A stretch of 64,000 nt of DNA from Candidatus Avimonas merdigallinarum (GTDB lineage: Bacteria; Bacillota; Clostridia; Oscillospirales; Acutalibacteraceae), in contig CAJFGS010000021.1 of assembly GCA_904377855.1 (NCBI GenBank), forward strand, positions 1 through 64,000, in the 5' to 3' direction. Both the position numbers and the translations under genes were made by a program. Below the pieces are notes generated by a model. That model made no database searches, was not told where the DNA came from, and saw only the letters and a program-made list of their open reading frames with translations. Below are positions 54,357 through 62,981 of this stretch, one piece after another. Every line of letters starts with the position of its first letter. Position 1 is the first letter of the stretch.

Positions 54357-55739
54357 TTACTTTAGCACAACCAGGCGGTCGAAACCCGCCTCTTTCAGGC
54401 GAACGGCCAGCTCCGCGGTAATCCGTTCGCCGGGGACCACCGCCGCCACCCCCGGCGGGCAGGGGCAGGCCGCCCGCGCCGCGATCCGGCCGGCAGCTTC
54501 GGGGGCGGGGACCGTCTCGCAGGGGGCGAGAAGCGCCTCCCGCGGGGAGCAGACCACTTCGGGCGGGGACCCGTCCCAGGCGTATGGGGCCGCCTTCGCC
54601 CCTTTGCCGGGAACGCCCCGGCCAAGGAAACGGCCCCGACGCCGGGCGGCCGGCAGCCCCCGGATCGCCCCGCGCAGCCGCTCCAGCTCCGCCGGCGTAT
54701 TGAACGGCGTGAGGATAAACACCACATACCGCCCGTCCGCATACTCCGGCTCGCAGCCCTGCGCGCGGAAGAACTCCGCCGCCTCGCCGCCCTCTACCCC
54801 GATGCTGCGGGTATCCAGCGTCAGCCGGGCTGGATCCTGCAGCGGGCCGCCCAGCACGTCGATTTCTTCCTCCCACGCGGTTTTCCGCAGCCCCGCCGTC
54901 TCCTCGGCGGTCAGCCGGTACGCCTCCCTGCCGGCCCGCACCCACCAGTCCCGCGCGAGATCCAGGGAACCCAGCACCGGGAAGCCCGGGGAGGTGGAGC
55001 CAAACAGGGCCATCGCCGCTTTCGCCTCCGCCCGCCCGGCCCAGGGGACGCCGTCCGCCTTCCGGCCGATGTGGAGCATCGCGCCGCCGGTCAGCACCGG
55101 GAGGGTCTTGTGGGCGGAATCGGCCGTCATCGCCGCGCCCTGCGCCAGCGGATGCCGGCCGAACGCCCCCAGATGGCTGCCGTGGGCGTTGTCCACCAGC
55201 AGGGGGACGCCCGCCGCCCGGCACACCGCGGCAATCCGCGGGACGTCCGCCAGCCGGCCGTAATAATCCGGGCTGGTGATGTATACGGCGCGTATATTTT
55301 TGTCCTGTTTCAACGATTCTGCAATCCCGCCCGCCTCCGGCCGGCCGTCCTCTCCCGGCCAGAGCCAGGCCGGCTCCATCCCCAGGAGGGCGGCGGCATG
55401 GACGGCGGAGCGGTGGGCGTTGCGCAGGAAGAGCACCCGGCCGCCCGGGCCTCCGCCCAGCAGCAGCATCGTCTGGATGCACAGCGTGCACCCGCCGGCG
55501 CTGAACAGCGTTTCCGCCGCGCCAAACGCCTCGGCCGCCAGCTTTTCCGCCTGTTCAATCACATCGCCGCCGTCGTACAGGCTGCCGGTTTCGGGCAGCT
55601 CGGTCAAATCCAGCGCCAGGGAGCTAATCTCCCCCAGCAGGCCGGCCCGCCCCTTGTGCCCCGGCGTATGAAAGGAAGCGCGTCCCTTGGCGGCATACCC
55701 CCGCAGGGCGTCCGCCAGCGGCGCGCCGGTGTTAAACAT
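54357..55739 (-). CDS. Orn/Lys/Arg decarboxylase-family PLP enzyme
   Basis: A 460-residue fold-type I PLP enzyme. FHTPGHKGRAGL is the family start, the Schiff-base lysine lies in SAHKTLPVLTGG, and DNAHGSHLGAFGRHP holds the cofactor-binding Asp. The small C-terminal domain follows. The substrate may be arginine, lysine or ornithine and cannot be told from sequence. It is in the place of Bacillus yaaO. The ATG at 55739 lies inside the last codons of the upstream racemase-like gene (8-bp overlap), so translation is probably coupled; a TTG at 55754 in the same frame is less likely. Confidence 0.93.
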   Translation of the reverse strand: MFNTGAPLADALRGYAAKGRASFHTPGHKGRAGLLGEISSLALDLTELPETGSLYDGGDVIEQAEKLAAEAFGAAETLFSAGGCTLCIQTMLLLGGGPGGRVLFLRNAHRSAVHAAALLGMEPAWLWPGEDGRPEAGGIAESLKQDKNIRAVYITSPDYYGRLADVPRIAAVCRAAGVPLLVDNAHGSHLGAFGRHPLAQGAAMTADSAHKTLPVLTGGAMLHIGRKADGVPWAGRAEAKAAMALFGSTSPGFPVLGSLDLARDWWVRAGREAYRLTAEETAGLRKTAWEEEIDVLGGPLQDPARLTLDTRSIGVEGGEAAEFFRAQGCEPEYADGRYVVFILTPFNTPAELERLRGAIRGLPAARRRGRFLGRGVPGKGAKAAPYAWDGSPPEVVCSPREALLAPCETVPAPEAAGRIAARAACPCPPGVAAVVPGERITAELAVRLKEAGFDRLVVLK

Positions 55740-56796
55740 ATTCCCGGCGGGCAAAGGCGCTCAGCCCCACCGGATCCACCTCAAAGGAGACGATGTCCCC
55801 CGGCGCGCAGTCGATATCGGTCACATCCACCGTCAACGCGGTCAGCCCCGCCCGGCCGAGGAGGGGGGCCCGCTTCCCGTTGATTTCGCAGGTCTGCCGG
55901 CGGTCAAACAGGCCGCGGCGGCGGTTCGGCTCCTCCGGGAACAGGCCGTCGGCCAGGCCCGCCGGCACCACCGCCACCCGGGTGGCTCGCTTGACGCAGC
56001 AGCGCCCGTCCTCCCCGACCGTGCCGCCGGCGGCCAGCCATTTCACGTCGCAGATTTCCGACACCGCGCGGCCCACTTTCTTGAGGCTGCCCCGTTCCTT
56101 CCGGGCCGCCTTGGGGGATTCGCCCCGGCCGAACAGTTCCGCCCCCACCCGGACGGCCGAAAGCCGCATCTCGGGGCAGAGGGCGAGCTGGTTGACATCC
56201 GCCATGTGCGCAAAGCCGGGGGTCAGCCCCTCCCGGCGGATAGCGGCGAGCACCCGCCCAAAATCCTTCACCTGCTGCGCGCGGCGGGAGGCCTTCCCCT
56301 CGCTGCCGTAGGGCAGGACGGTAAACACCCCGGTCAGTTCCAGGTTGCCGAGATGCTTGACGGTCTGGGCCGCTTTCGCCGCGTCCTGCGGGGAGAAGCC
56401 GAAGCGCCCCATGCCGAAATCAAAGCAGAGCTGGATCCGGGCGCGGCGGTGGAGCTTCCTGCCGAGCGAACTGAGCAGGACGGCGCTGTCGTTGGAGCCG
56501 ACCGCCGCCACCAGATCGTTTTCCAGGATGGCCCGGATATCCTCCTCCCCGGAATAGGGGGTAAGGAGCAGGATATCCAGCCCCCGCACGGCGTCCGCTA
56601 TCCGCACCGCCTCCTCCAGGCGGGAAACCGCGACGGTCCGCACCCCTTCGTTCGCCAGCAGCTGGGCGACGGCCGCGTCGCCCAGGCCGTAGGCGTTCGC
56701 TTCCAGCACCGGGATCATCGGGGTGTCGCCCACCTGCCGCTGCAGGAAGCGGTAATTCTGCAGGATTCGTTCGGTCTGGACCAGCAGCGTAATCAT
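55732..56796 (-). CDS. Alanine-racemase-fold protein lacking both catalytic residues
   Basis: A 354-residue protein with the alanine racemase N-terminal barrel and C-terminal domain. The PLP site normally reads V-V-K-A-N-A-Y-G; here it is PVLEANAYGLGD, so the Schiff-base lysine is E32. The second catalytic residue, Tyr in GYADG, is L281 in PAGLADGLFPE. Other parts remain recognisable (FDFGMGRFGF, SAVRVGAELFGRG, TRVAVVP). Racemase activity is therefore very unlikely. It overlaps the PLP decarboxylase gene by 8 bp, so it may assist or regulate that enzyme or bind PLP non-covalently; this is inference. GGAGG lies before the ATG. Confidence 0.88.
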   Translation of the reverse strand: MITLLVQTERILQNYRFLQRQVGDTPMIPVLEANAYGLGDAAVAQLLANEGVRTVAVSRLEEAVRIADAVRGLDILLLTPYSGEEDIRAILENDLVAAVGSNDSAVLLSSLGRKLHRRARIQLCFDFGMGRFGFSPQDAAKAAQTVKHLGNLELTGVFTVLPYGSEGKASRRAQQVKDFGRVLAAIRREGLTPGFAHMADVNQLALCPEMRLSAVRVGAELFGRGESPKAARKERGSLKKVGRAVSEICDVKWLAAGGTVGEDGRCCVKRATRVAVVPAGLADGLFPEEPNRRRGLFDRRQTCEINGKRAPLLGRAGLTALTVDVTDIDCAPGDIVSFEVDPVGLSAFARREYV

Positions 56797-56933
56797 CGGG
56801 GCATCCTCCTATATAAAAAGAATAAATTACTTAAAATAGAAGTATTCGGCCTATGTTATCTAATCAACGTTTCCATATGCTGCAAAATGCAATCCCCGTC
56901 AAGGCAAATGCCTGCAAACCTGCGCAGACGATA

Positions 56934-57512
56934 TCATCGCCTACCGTTAGTCTGCAAAAAAGGGAACTTTGCCCTTAAAAAATACCGATATTCCTCCGGC
57001 GACGCTGGATCGCCATACTCTTTTTCTATCGTATTCCTTAGCCAACGGAGTTTGCTTTCTCCCATCTCTTCATACTTCCGGAAAACAATTTTCCCGTTTT
57101 CGACCGCTTCCATTATTGCCGTGTAAGCGTCTGGAATATATTCACAATGCAATCCCTTCACGGCATGCTCGCAGACGAATGTAAATGGAATTTCATGGAA
57201 CGCCCGGCCGTCCGGCAGCAATTCCGTGGAATAAATATAGCCTTGCACCCCTCTGTATGTATCTACAGCGGCATCTGGGTAATATTCGTCCAACTGCAAA
57301 ATACCATCTTTGGTAAAGCCGTAGCTTGCCCATTTTTTCCACGGGCCCCTTGGAGCATATCCGGTCTCTTTACAATATTTCTCAACGGCATTGCTTAAAT
57401 ATACCAAGGTGTTTTCCCTTTTCGCGGAGAAGTAAACATATGGTATTCCATGGTTGGAAATTTGGGGCTTTAGGCACTGGAGCCCTCCGACTGAAGAAGC
57501 GTGATAGTACAT
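56934..57512 (-). CDS. Conserved hypothetical protein
   Basis: A 192-residue cytoplasmic protein. It starts MYYHASSVGGLQCLKPQISN, then GIPYVYFSAKRENTLVYLSN. The opening pattern (YHAS, a short gap, then VYFS) recalls ADP-ribosyltransferase-like folds, but I cannot see a full active site and do not assign a function. I recall similar proteins in other Firmicutes. Codon use is AT-richer than in neighbours. AGGG is 5 bases before the ATG. It separates the racemase-like gene from queG on the same strand. Confidence 0.8.
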   Translation of the reverse strand: MYYHASSVGGLQCLKPQISNHGIPYVYFSAKRENTLVYLSNAVEKYCKETGYAPRGPWKKWASYGFTKDGILQLDEYYPDAAVDTYRGVQGYIYSTELLPDGRAFHEIPFTFVCEHAVKGLHCEYIPDAYTAIMEAVENGKIVFRKYEEMGESKLRWLRNTIEKEYGDPASPEEYRYFLRAKFPFLQTNGRR

Positions 57513-57648
57513 ATTCCCTCATCCCCTTTTTTCACCTCTCGTGCGCAGAAAAGACGTTTGGGGCGGAAGCCATCCTGCTGTCAAGCCGGCGGGAAAAGCC
57601 GTTCCCCCCGGGCGCGCGCCCTGTGGGGGCGCTGCTTTCATTATACCG

Positions 57649-58515
57649 TTATCTCCCGTTTGCGTCAATCAGCGACAGATTCCGCGCCAGCACCTTTTTC
57701 CCCCGCCAGCCGTAGGCTTTCCCCCGCAGATCCTCCAGCGATTCCAGGGTCAGGGCGGGGGTGTACCGCCCCCCAAAGCAGGGATGCGGATCGATCCGGG
57801 CGTCCCGGTTCATCGGGCACGCCTCCTGGCAGGCGTCGCAGCCCCAGGCCATCCCGCTATGCTGCAGGAGGCGGGCCTCCGCCTGGGTGAGTTCCCCCTT
57901 TTTCTGGGTGATGGCCGACAGGCAGGTCTCCCTGCCGGCGTCCGGGGCGGCGAGGCAGGCACCCGGACAGGCGGCGGCGCACCGCCCGCAGCCGGGGCAG
58001 CGGGGCGGCTCGGCCGGGACGGGGCCGGCGAGGGGGAGGCCGGTCACAACCGCGCCAATGAAGACCCACGAACCATACACCGGGTGGATGAGCAGCCCAT
58101 TCTCCCCCACCACGCCCAGCCCTGCCAGCGCCGCGGCCCGCACCTCCGGGATCGGGGAGCTGTCGATAAAGGGGAGGAACTGCTCGCCGGGGAAGGCCTC
58201 CGCCAGCCGGGAAGCGGCCTGTTCCAGCACCCCGCCGGCGGCGTGGTGATAATCCGGCACCCGGGCGTAGCGGGACAGGTTGCTCCGCCCGCCAGGAGAA
58301 CCCCCGCCTGCCGTTCCCTCGTCCGGGAAGCGGTAGGGGAAAAGGGCGGCGATGACCGTGCGGGCCGGCGCTTCCGGCGGGAAGGCTTCCGCCAGCCTCT
58401 CCCGCCCCCGGCAAGGGAGCAGCCGCCCCTCCACCGCCGAAAAGGGGCAGAACCCGTGCAGGGGCAGTCCCGATTCTTCCAGAATCCGCTTTACCGTTTC
58501 CTGTCTGTCCCCCAT
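57649..58515 (-). CDS. queG: Epoxyqueuosine reductase QueG-like iron-sulfur protein
   Basis: A 288-residue cobalamin-dependent reductase candidate for the last step of queuosine synthesis in tRNA. The N-terminal DUF1730 part (LSRYARVPDYHHAAGGVLEQAA, then IDSSPIPEVRAAALAGLG, GENGLLIHPVYGSWVFIG) precedes two [4Fe-4S] clusters, CPGCGRCAAACPGAC and CDACQEACPMNRD. It is somewhat shorter than E. coli QueG, which has a C-terminal HEAT region absent here, as is usual in Clostridia. GGGGAGGAAG precedes the start at 58515; a longer frame is not supported. No other queuosine gene is in the window. Confidence 0.88.
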   Translation of the reverse strand: MGDRQETVKRILEESGLPLHGFCPFSAVEGRLLPCRGRERLAEAFPPEAPARTVIAALFPYRFPDEGTAGGGSPGGRSNLSRYARVPDYHHAAGGVLEQAASRLAEAFPGEQFLPFIDSSPIPEVRAAALAGLGVVGENGLLIHPVYGSWVFIGAVVTGLPLAGPVPAEPPRCPGCGRCAAACPGACLAAPDAGRETCLSAITQKKGELTQAEARLLQHSGMAWGCDACQEACPMNRDARIDPHPCFGGRYTPALTLESLEDLRGKAYGWRGKKVLARNLSLIDANGR

Positions 58516-58737
58516 AGGGCTTCCTCCCCTTTCTCCGCGTCCGCCGGCGCGCAGCCAGCCCGCTCGCCGGGCTTTTCCTCTATTATACCACATCCTCCCG
58601 CTTCCGTCCCCCTCTTGCGCGGGCAAAATCCGGCGGAAAAGGGGCGGAGGCAGTCTCCGGCACCGGCTCCACGGCCGGGGGCCCCTCTTTTCCGCCGCCT
58701 CGCCAGCGCGGCGCGTTCCTGCCGGATGGCCCGAATA

Positions 58738-58769
58738 AACGCAGCGGACCGTTTCCGATCCGCTGCGTT
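58738..58769 (-). terminator. Hairpin downstream of the XRE/zinc-ribbon gene
   Basis: AACGCAGCGGA, a 10-base loop and TCCGCTGCGTT form an 11-bp stem, about 75 bp after the stop on the minus strand. The T-run is weak. The rest of the gap 58516-58845 holds no gene. Confidence 0.55.
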
Positions 58770-58845
58770 CGCCTGCCTTTCGGCGGCGGGATATTGCCTT
58801 TTACAGGGCCGCCGCCCCCTGCTCAGGAGGCTGGAAAACCGGGAT

Positions 58846-59451
58846 TTATCGCACGATGCGGTGCCTGCACATCCCGGTTTTGCCGCATGCCGGGCACTTC
58901 AGCCGGCGTTTTGTAAGGGCGTGGTAACCTTTCACGTACTCGCTCATGGTGGGGACAAAATGGGCCTTGCAGTGCGGGCACTCAAAGCAGCCCGCCCTGG
59001 CGTCCAGCATGGCGGCCGCCCCGACGCCTGCCGCCGCCGTTGCCGCTGCAAGCACAAGCAGGGCTGCCCGCGCAATCGTCGGCATCGCTATAAACGCCGC
59101 GATGACCACCAGGGAGCAAACCGCTATCACCGTTATCACGCCGCAGACAATCGACAGCGCCATGCGTTTCTTGTTTTCTTCGTTTTCTCTCATAAGATTC
59201 ATCATGTTCTCCTCCGCTTTCTTCCGATAGTCCGGTTCCGAGACCCGTTCGCCTGTCAGAAGGTCGTTGACGGTAATGTGCAGTGCGCCGCACAGCGGCA
59301 GCATCAGGGATGCCTCCGGAAGCCCTTTCCCCCGCTCCCATTTGGAAACGGTTTTATCGCTGATCAACAGGATATCGGCAAGCTGCCGCTGCGTCAGGTT
59401 CTGCGCTTTCCGCGTCTGCGCTATGAACCGGCCAATCCGGATTTGGTCCAT
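58846..59451 (-). CDS. XRE-family regulator with two membrane spans and a zinc ribbon
   Basis: A 201-residue protein. Residues 1-65 are a helix-turn-helix (TRKAQNLTQRQLADILLISDKTVSKWERGKGLPEASLM). Two membrane spans lie at about 98-120 and 125-147, and the C-terminus has two CxxC pairs (CFECPHCKAHF; LKCPACGKTGMC) as in a zinc ribbon. The membrane link suggests envelope sensing. GGAAAGGAGG precedes the ATG. It is related in layout to the protein at 21254-21763. Confidence 0.9.
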   Translation of the reverse strand: MDQIRIGRFIAQTRKAQNLTQRQLADILLISDKTVSKWERGKGLPEASLMLPLCGALHITVNDLLTGERVSEPDYRKKAEENMMNLMRENEENKKRMALSIVCGVITVIAVCSLVVIAAFIAMPTIARAALLVLAAATAAAGVGAAAMLDARAGCFECPHCKAHFVPTMSEYVKGYHALTKRRLKCPACGKTGMCRHRIVR

Positions 59452-59696
59452 GCCTTTTCCTCCTTTCCGCCTCGATTATATCGCATGAAGGATGGGATAA
59501 ACACCCAGGCTGCGTTGAGTTTTGCGCCTCGCCGGAGCGTCGAGCAAAAATTCCCGGCCGCCGGACGCCGCTCCCCGTCGACGGCGGGGGAAGGTGGCCC
59601 CGGGCACGGCCCCGGAGGGAGAACCCTTCTCGCCGCGGCTGTACGCCCTGTAAAAAAGCCCGGGCGGGATCCGGCCGGTGGTCGTCCGCCAATGAA

Positions 59697-59732
59697 AAAG
59701 GGCGGCCGCCTTCCCATTGGCAGCCGCCCTTT
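59697..59732 (-). terminator. Terminator of the kinase/membrane protein pair
   Basis: AAAGGGCGGC and GCCGCCCTTT pair around a 16-base loop, directly after the kinase stop codon at 59737. The gap 59452-59696 holds no gene. Confidence 0.75.
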
Positions 59733-59736
59733 TCTT

Positions 59737-60252
59737 TTAAAGCAGAGACGCCAGGCGGCCGGCCACCTCTTCCGGGGTGAGGCCGTCGGTCGCTATCTTC
59801 CGGGTGTCCAGCCCCGGGTAGAGGGCGAGGCGCTGCAAGCTCCGCCCGATTACGTCCGGGGTGCGCGCCCCGGCGGCGATGTCCCGGCCAAGCCGCTCCC
59901 GCAGCGTCTGCTCGGAGCAGAGGAGGGAGGCCTTTATCACCCGCACCCCTTCCGGCGGCAGCCCGCCGTCCGGGAAAAGGCGGCGGAGGATCTGGGCATA
60001 GATCCCGTCCTCATGCAGCACCCAGCAGAAAATCACGGTGTCGATCCATGGGTTTTGGAGGAAGCGGCGCAGGAGGAAATCGATATTGTCCAGCGCCATC
60101 GCTTTGTTTTCCGCGTTGGCCGAAAAGGGATGGATATCCCAGCACCGGTCGCCGTCCAGGAACACGCAGCGATCCAGCCGGTTTTTCAGCGCGCGGCAGG
60201 CGGCGGTCTTCCCCACGCCCATGGCCCCGCCGACCATCAGCAGCGTCTTCAT
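59737..60252 (-). CDS. P-loop nucleotide kinase of unknown substrate
   Basis: A 171-residue AAA_33-like P-loop protein. The Walker A motif is MVGGAMGVGKTAACRALK, and LDGDRCWDIHPF holds the likely substrate-side Asp. VIKASLLCSEQTLRERLGRD fits the lid region of small-molecule kinases. The substrate may be a nucleoside, sugar or antibiotic. Its ATG overlaps the end of the upstream membrane protein gene (ATGA-type overlap, 60249-60252), so the two are coupled. The long upstream frame is a shadow of that gene. Confidence 0.85.
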   Translation of the reverse strand: MKTLLMVGGAMGVGKTAACRALKNRLDRCVFLDGDRCWDIHPFSANAENKAMALDNIDFLLRRFLQNPWIDTVIFCWVLHEDGIYAQILRRLFPDGGLPPEGVRVIKASLLCSEQTLRERLGRDIAAGARTPDVIGRSLQRLALYPGLDTRKIATDGLTPEEVAGRLASLL

Positions 60253-60908
60253 TCCGCCGCCTCCCCGTAATTGGCACGGTAAAATTCCTCCGCCGGGAGC
60301 ATCAGCACCAGGCGGTGCTTCCCCCGCAGATGCAGCCAGATCACCGCCGCCATAATCACCGAGCCCGCCAGGCAGATCATCATATCCTCCATGGTATCCC
60401 CCGCGCCCGTGGCGGTCATATTCTGCGAATCGTGCCCGGTCAGCAGGAAGCCCACGTACTCGAACATCTCCCACAGCCCCGCGATAAACTGGGAGAAGAA
60501 AAAGGCAAAGCCCGTGGCGGCCAGCGCATCCTTTCCAATCGGGGCGGACCGATCCTCCCGTACCATCCAGTACAGGCACAGCCCGACAAGGGTGAACAGG
60601 AACCCGCTTAGGCAGTGGGCGGCCAGATCGTACCACCAGAGATAGGTATACAGCCCCAGCACCGTCCCGAGGTGGAAGGCCAGGGCAATGAAGATAAGCA
60701 ACACCGCGTCCATAAGGGGCGCCTTTTTCAGCCGGAAAATCCGCCGGATAAGGGGGAATGCCAGCAAAAACAGCAGCCCCGCCAGGCCGCCCAGCCCCCG
60801 CGCGGCATTCCCGCCCGAAAGCAGCACGTACCCGCCCGCGGCAAAACAGACAATCCCATAAAGGACCGCCGTCACCAGCAAAAATTTCCCATATCGAAGG
60901 TTCTTCAT
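60249..60908 (-). CDS. DUF2238/YjdF-like multi-span membrane protein
   Basis: A 219-residue membrane protein with about six spans. The conserved segments WWYDLAAHCLSGFLFTLVG, FIAGLWEMFEYVGF and DTMEDMMICLAGS match the YjdF/DUF2238 pattern of polar residues inside helices. The function is unknown. Of two in-frame ATGs (60917 and 60908), only 60908 is a proper distance from GGAGAGG. It is translationally coupled to the kinase gene. Confidence 0.8.
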   Translation of the reverse strand: MKNLRYGKFLLVTAVLYGIVCFAAGGYVLLSGGNAARGLGGLAGLLFLLAFPLIRRIFRLKKAPLMDAVLLIFIALAFHLGTVLGLYTYLWWYDLAAHCLSGFLFTLVGLCLYWMVREDRSAPIGKDALAATGFAFFFSQFIAGLWEMFEYVGFLLTGHDSQNMTATGAGDTMEDMMICLAGSVIMAAVIWLHLRGKHRLVLMLPAEEFYRANYGEAAE

Positions 60909-60988
60909 CTCATCCATCCTCTCCGGTTCCCTTTCCCCGGATTTTGGCCAAAACCATTGCCCGGCCCCTCCCGGGACCGCTCCCGCCT

Positions 60989-61018
60989 ATTGTATCATAC
61001 GGCGGGGAAAAAGTCGAA
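60989..61018 (-). promoter_or_regulatory. Candidate promoter of the membrane protein/kinase pair
   Basis: On the minus strand, TTCGAC (61013-61018), 18-bp spacer and TACAAT (60989-60994). The rest of the 60909-61296 gap is a terminator (61157-61185) and GC-rich sequence. Confidence 0.5.
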
Positions 61019-61156
61019 CCCCGGCCGGAGGCGGCATCCCGTTCCGTCCGGACGGCGCATCCCCACGGCCCGGCGCCAATTTTCCCCCCGCGTCGGATTC
61101 CCCGCACACCTTATAGCATATGCTCCCGTGTACACGGACATGCAGGCAGGGATACG

Positions 61157-61185
61157 GAAAAGGGGCGGATTCGAAAATCCGCCCC
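61157..61185 (-). terminator. Terminator of the TIM-barrel lipoprotein gene
   Basis: GGGGCGGATT, TTCG-type loop, AATCCGCCCC and TTTTCC on the minus strand. Confidence 0.75.
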
Positions 61186-61296
61186 CTGCACGGCCCGCAT
61201 TTTCGGCCGGACGGCTTCATCAGCAGCCGACGGCCCCGGAGCCACCGTCCGCCCCTTCCGATGCCGATACTGTCGTCGGCAGAAACTACCGGCGTA

Positions 61297-62532
61297 TCAA
61301 TCTTGGAGTGAATACCACGTTCTTACCTGATGCACCGCGATGCCGAAATTCCGGTCGGGGAAGGCCTGGAGCAGCATGGCGTTCAGCTTGCCGAGCTCGG
61401 ACGCCATCACCGCCTTGCCCTCCTCCATGTAGGATACCGGGTCGCCCTCCGACGACTTGGTTTCCGCCCCAAGGATAATTTTGCAGCCGTATTTCTGAGC
61501 GAAAGCAATCTCTTCCTTGGAAACGTTATACATCGCTTCCGCCGTATCCCGATAGGACATAATCGCAATAGTGTCGCAGCTCTTCGCCATCAGCTCCGCC
61601 AGCACAATCGTCCGGCCGCTCCCGTCCTCGACCGTGTCCTCCAGCCAGAAGGGGATATCCCATTCCAGCAGCATGCCGGCTTCTTCCGCCGCCGGCACCG
61701 CTTTTTCAAGCACAAAATCCGCAAACCACTGCATCACCTTCGCCCGATTATCGGAAAAGTCCGAATGCTGGTGAGGCTCCACATCCAGATGCATGGCGTA
61801 AAATTTTTCGTCGGCGGAAGCGGCTTCCTGATACCCGTTCACCTTATTGACGTAACTGGTAAACCCTGTATTGCCGGGATTGATCCACGCAACATCGCCG
61901 GAAAGCGCTGCGACCCGCATCCCCAGCGCCTTTGCCTGCTTGACAAAAGCCCGCACGTCCGCATAGGAGGTGCCGCCGGATTCCCGCATACCGTCAACAC
62001 ACAGGTAAATTTCCGACGCGCCGTTGGCTGCAAGGAAATCGAGGTACCGCGTGCCGGAAGCCCCCTTGATCGAGCTGATGTCCCACCACCATACGCCCAG
62101 TGTATTTTTATCCCCCGGCTGGCGGAACTGCATGGTCGTGCCGGAGGCGGAAGGCTGCGTAGTTGTCGTACTTCCACCGCCCGCCGATTGGCTTGCCGAC
62201 TGGCTGGAGGTAGGCTTCTTGGTGGTGGTCGGCTTTTCCGTCGTTGCTGCCGGCCCGGTGGGATCGGGCGCCCCGGCTACCGGCTGTGTTGTTCCGGCAG
62301 TAGTGCTTGCCCCTTCCGTCGTCGGCTCCGGTTCGGCCTCCTCAGCCGTCGTCAAGCCCATACTCCCCGTCCCCGCCGTGGTGGTGCTTTCTGACGTTTC
62401 GGTGCCCGACGATCCGGCGGAACTGTCCGCCCCCGCCGGTTCCACGGCCGAAGAGCAGGCCGTCAAAAGCAGGATCAAAAGAGAAAAAGCGGCAAAAATA
62501 CTTATCCATTTTTTGTAAAGCCTCGTGCCCAT
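61297..62532 (-). CDS. Lipoprotein with Ser/Thr linker and TIM-barrel-like domain
   Basis: A 411-residue exported lipoprotein. The signal peptide ends in the lipobox LLTAC, followed by about 110 residues of Ser/Thr/Pro/Gly-rich linker. From about 135 on, a domain of regular alpha/beta units is seen: LGVWWWDISSIKG, YLDFLAANGASEIYLCVDG, GMRVAALSGDVAWINPGN, FYAMHLDVEPHQH, MLLEWDIPFW and IAIMSYRDTAEAMYN. This looks like a glycoside-hydrolase-type TIM barrel, with HLDVEPH the probable active-site strand. I cannot name a substrate. GGAGG is 7 bases before the ATG. Confidence 0.85.
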   Translation of the reverse strand: MGTRLYKKWISIFAAFSLLILLLTACSSAVEPAGADSSAGSSGTETSESTTTAGTGSMGLTTAEEAEPEPTTEGASTTAGTTQPVAGAPDPTGPAATTEKPTTTKKPTSSQSASQSAGGGSTTTTQPSASGTTMQFRQPGDKNTLGVWWWDISSIKGASGTRYLDFLAANGASEIYLCVDGMRESGGTSYADVRAFVKQAKALGMRVAALSGDVAWINPGNTGFTSYVNKVNGYQEAASADEKFYAMHLDVEPHQHSDFSDNRAKVMQWFADFVLEKAVPAAEEAGMLLEWDIPFWLEDTVEDGSGRTIVLAELMAKSCDTIAIMSYRDTAEAMYNVSKEEIAFAQKYGCKIILGAETKSSEGDPVSYMEEGKAVMASELGKLNAMLLQAFPDRNFGIAVHQVRTWYSLQD

Positions 62533-62653
62533 TACACATCCTCCAATGAATATACCGGGTCCCCTGCTTGCAAATGCACAAAGCGCGAATGCCGCCTTCG
62601 CCGGCCGGTCGGCTCACTGCAGGCCCTGGAATTTGGCATTGTGCCTTTCTTTT

Positions 62654-62682
62654 ATAATACTTCCGAGCGGCTCAAACGTCAA
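62654..62682 (-). promoter_or_regulatory. Promoter of the TIM-barrel lipoprotein gene
   Basis: On the minus strand, TTGACG (62677-62682), 17-bp spacer and TATTAT (62654-62659). From here to 62909 no gene is seen. Confidence 0.75.
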
Positions 62683-62909
62683 TACCGCCGGCCGGCTAAA
62701 CCGTCGCGTTTAGGATAGGGACGGGCGCGCACCCCCGCCCCGGAAGCCCCCTGCCGCCTTGGGACGCCCGGCCGCGAGGCGCCCAGGGGCGAAAAGGGGC
62801 GGCCTGCGCCATCCGCCTATAAAAGCAGGGCTGTTGCAGGCGGATGGCCAGGCGTTCCTTCCCTGCGCAATCGAAGCCCCTCGGCGGGACCAGGATGCTC
62901 TGATTGCAG

Positions 62910-62937
62910 AAAAAGCGGGCCGTATGCCACGGCCCGC
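62910..62937 (-). terminator. Terminator of the FtsX-type permease gene
   Basis: GCGGGCCGT, 5-base loop, ACGGCCCGC and TTTTTC on the minus strand, 45 bp after the stop. Confidence 0.85.
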
Positions 62938-62981
62938 AAAGAGTATGCGAATCTGCCCCGCCGCGAGGGGTTGGCTGGGGA

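Noticed and set aside
55732-56796. Calling this gene a functional alanine racemase (alr)
   Set aside because: The PLP lysine and the catalytic tyrosine are both replaced, so only the fold name is kept.
57541-60270. 909-residue open frame on the plus strand across queG, the XRE gene and the kinase
   Set aside because: It is antisense to three recognisable genes and its translation is Arg/Pro/Gly-rich without domain character. Long false frames are expected at this GC content.
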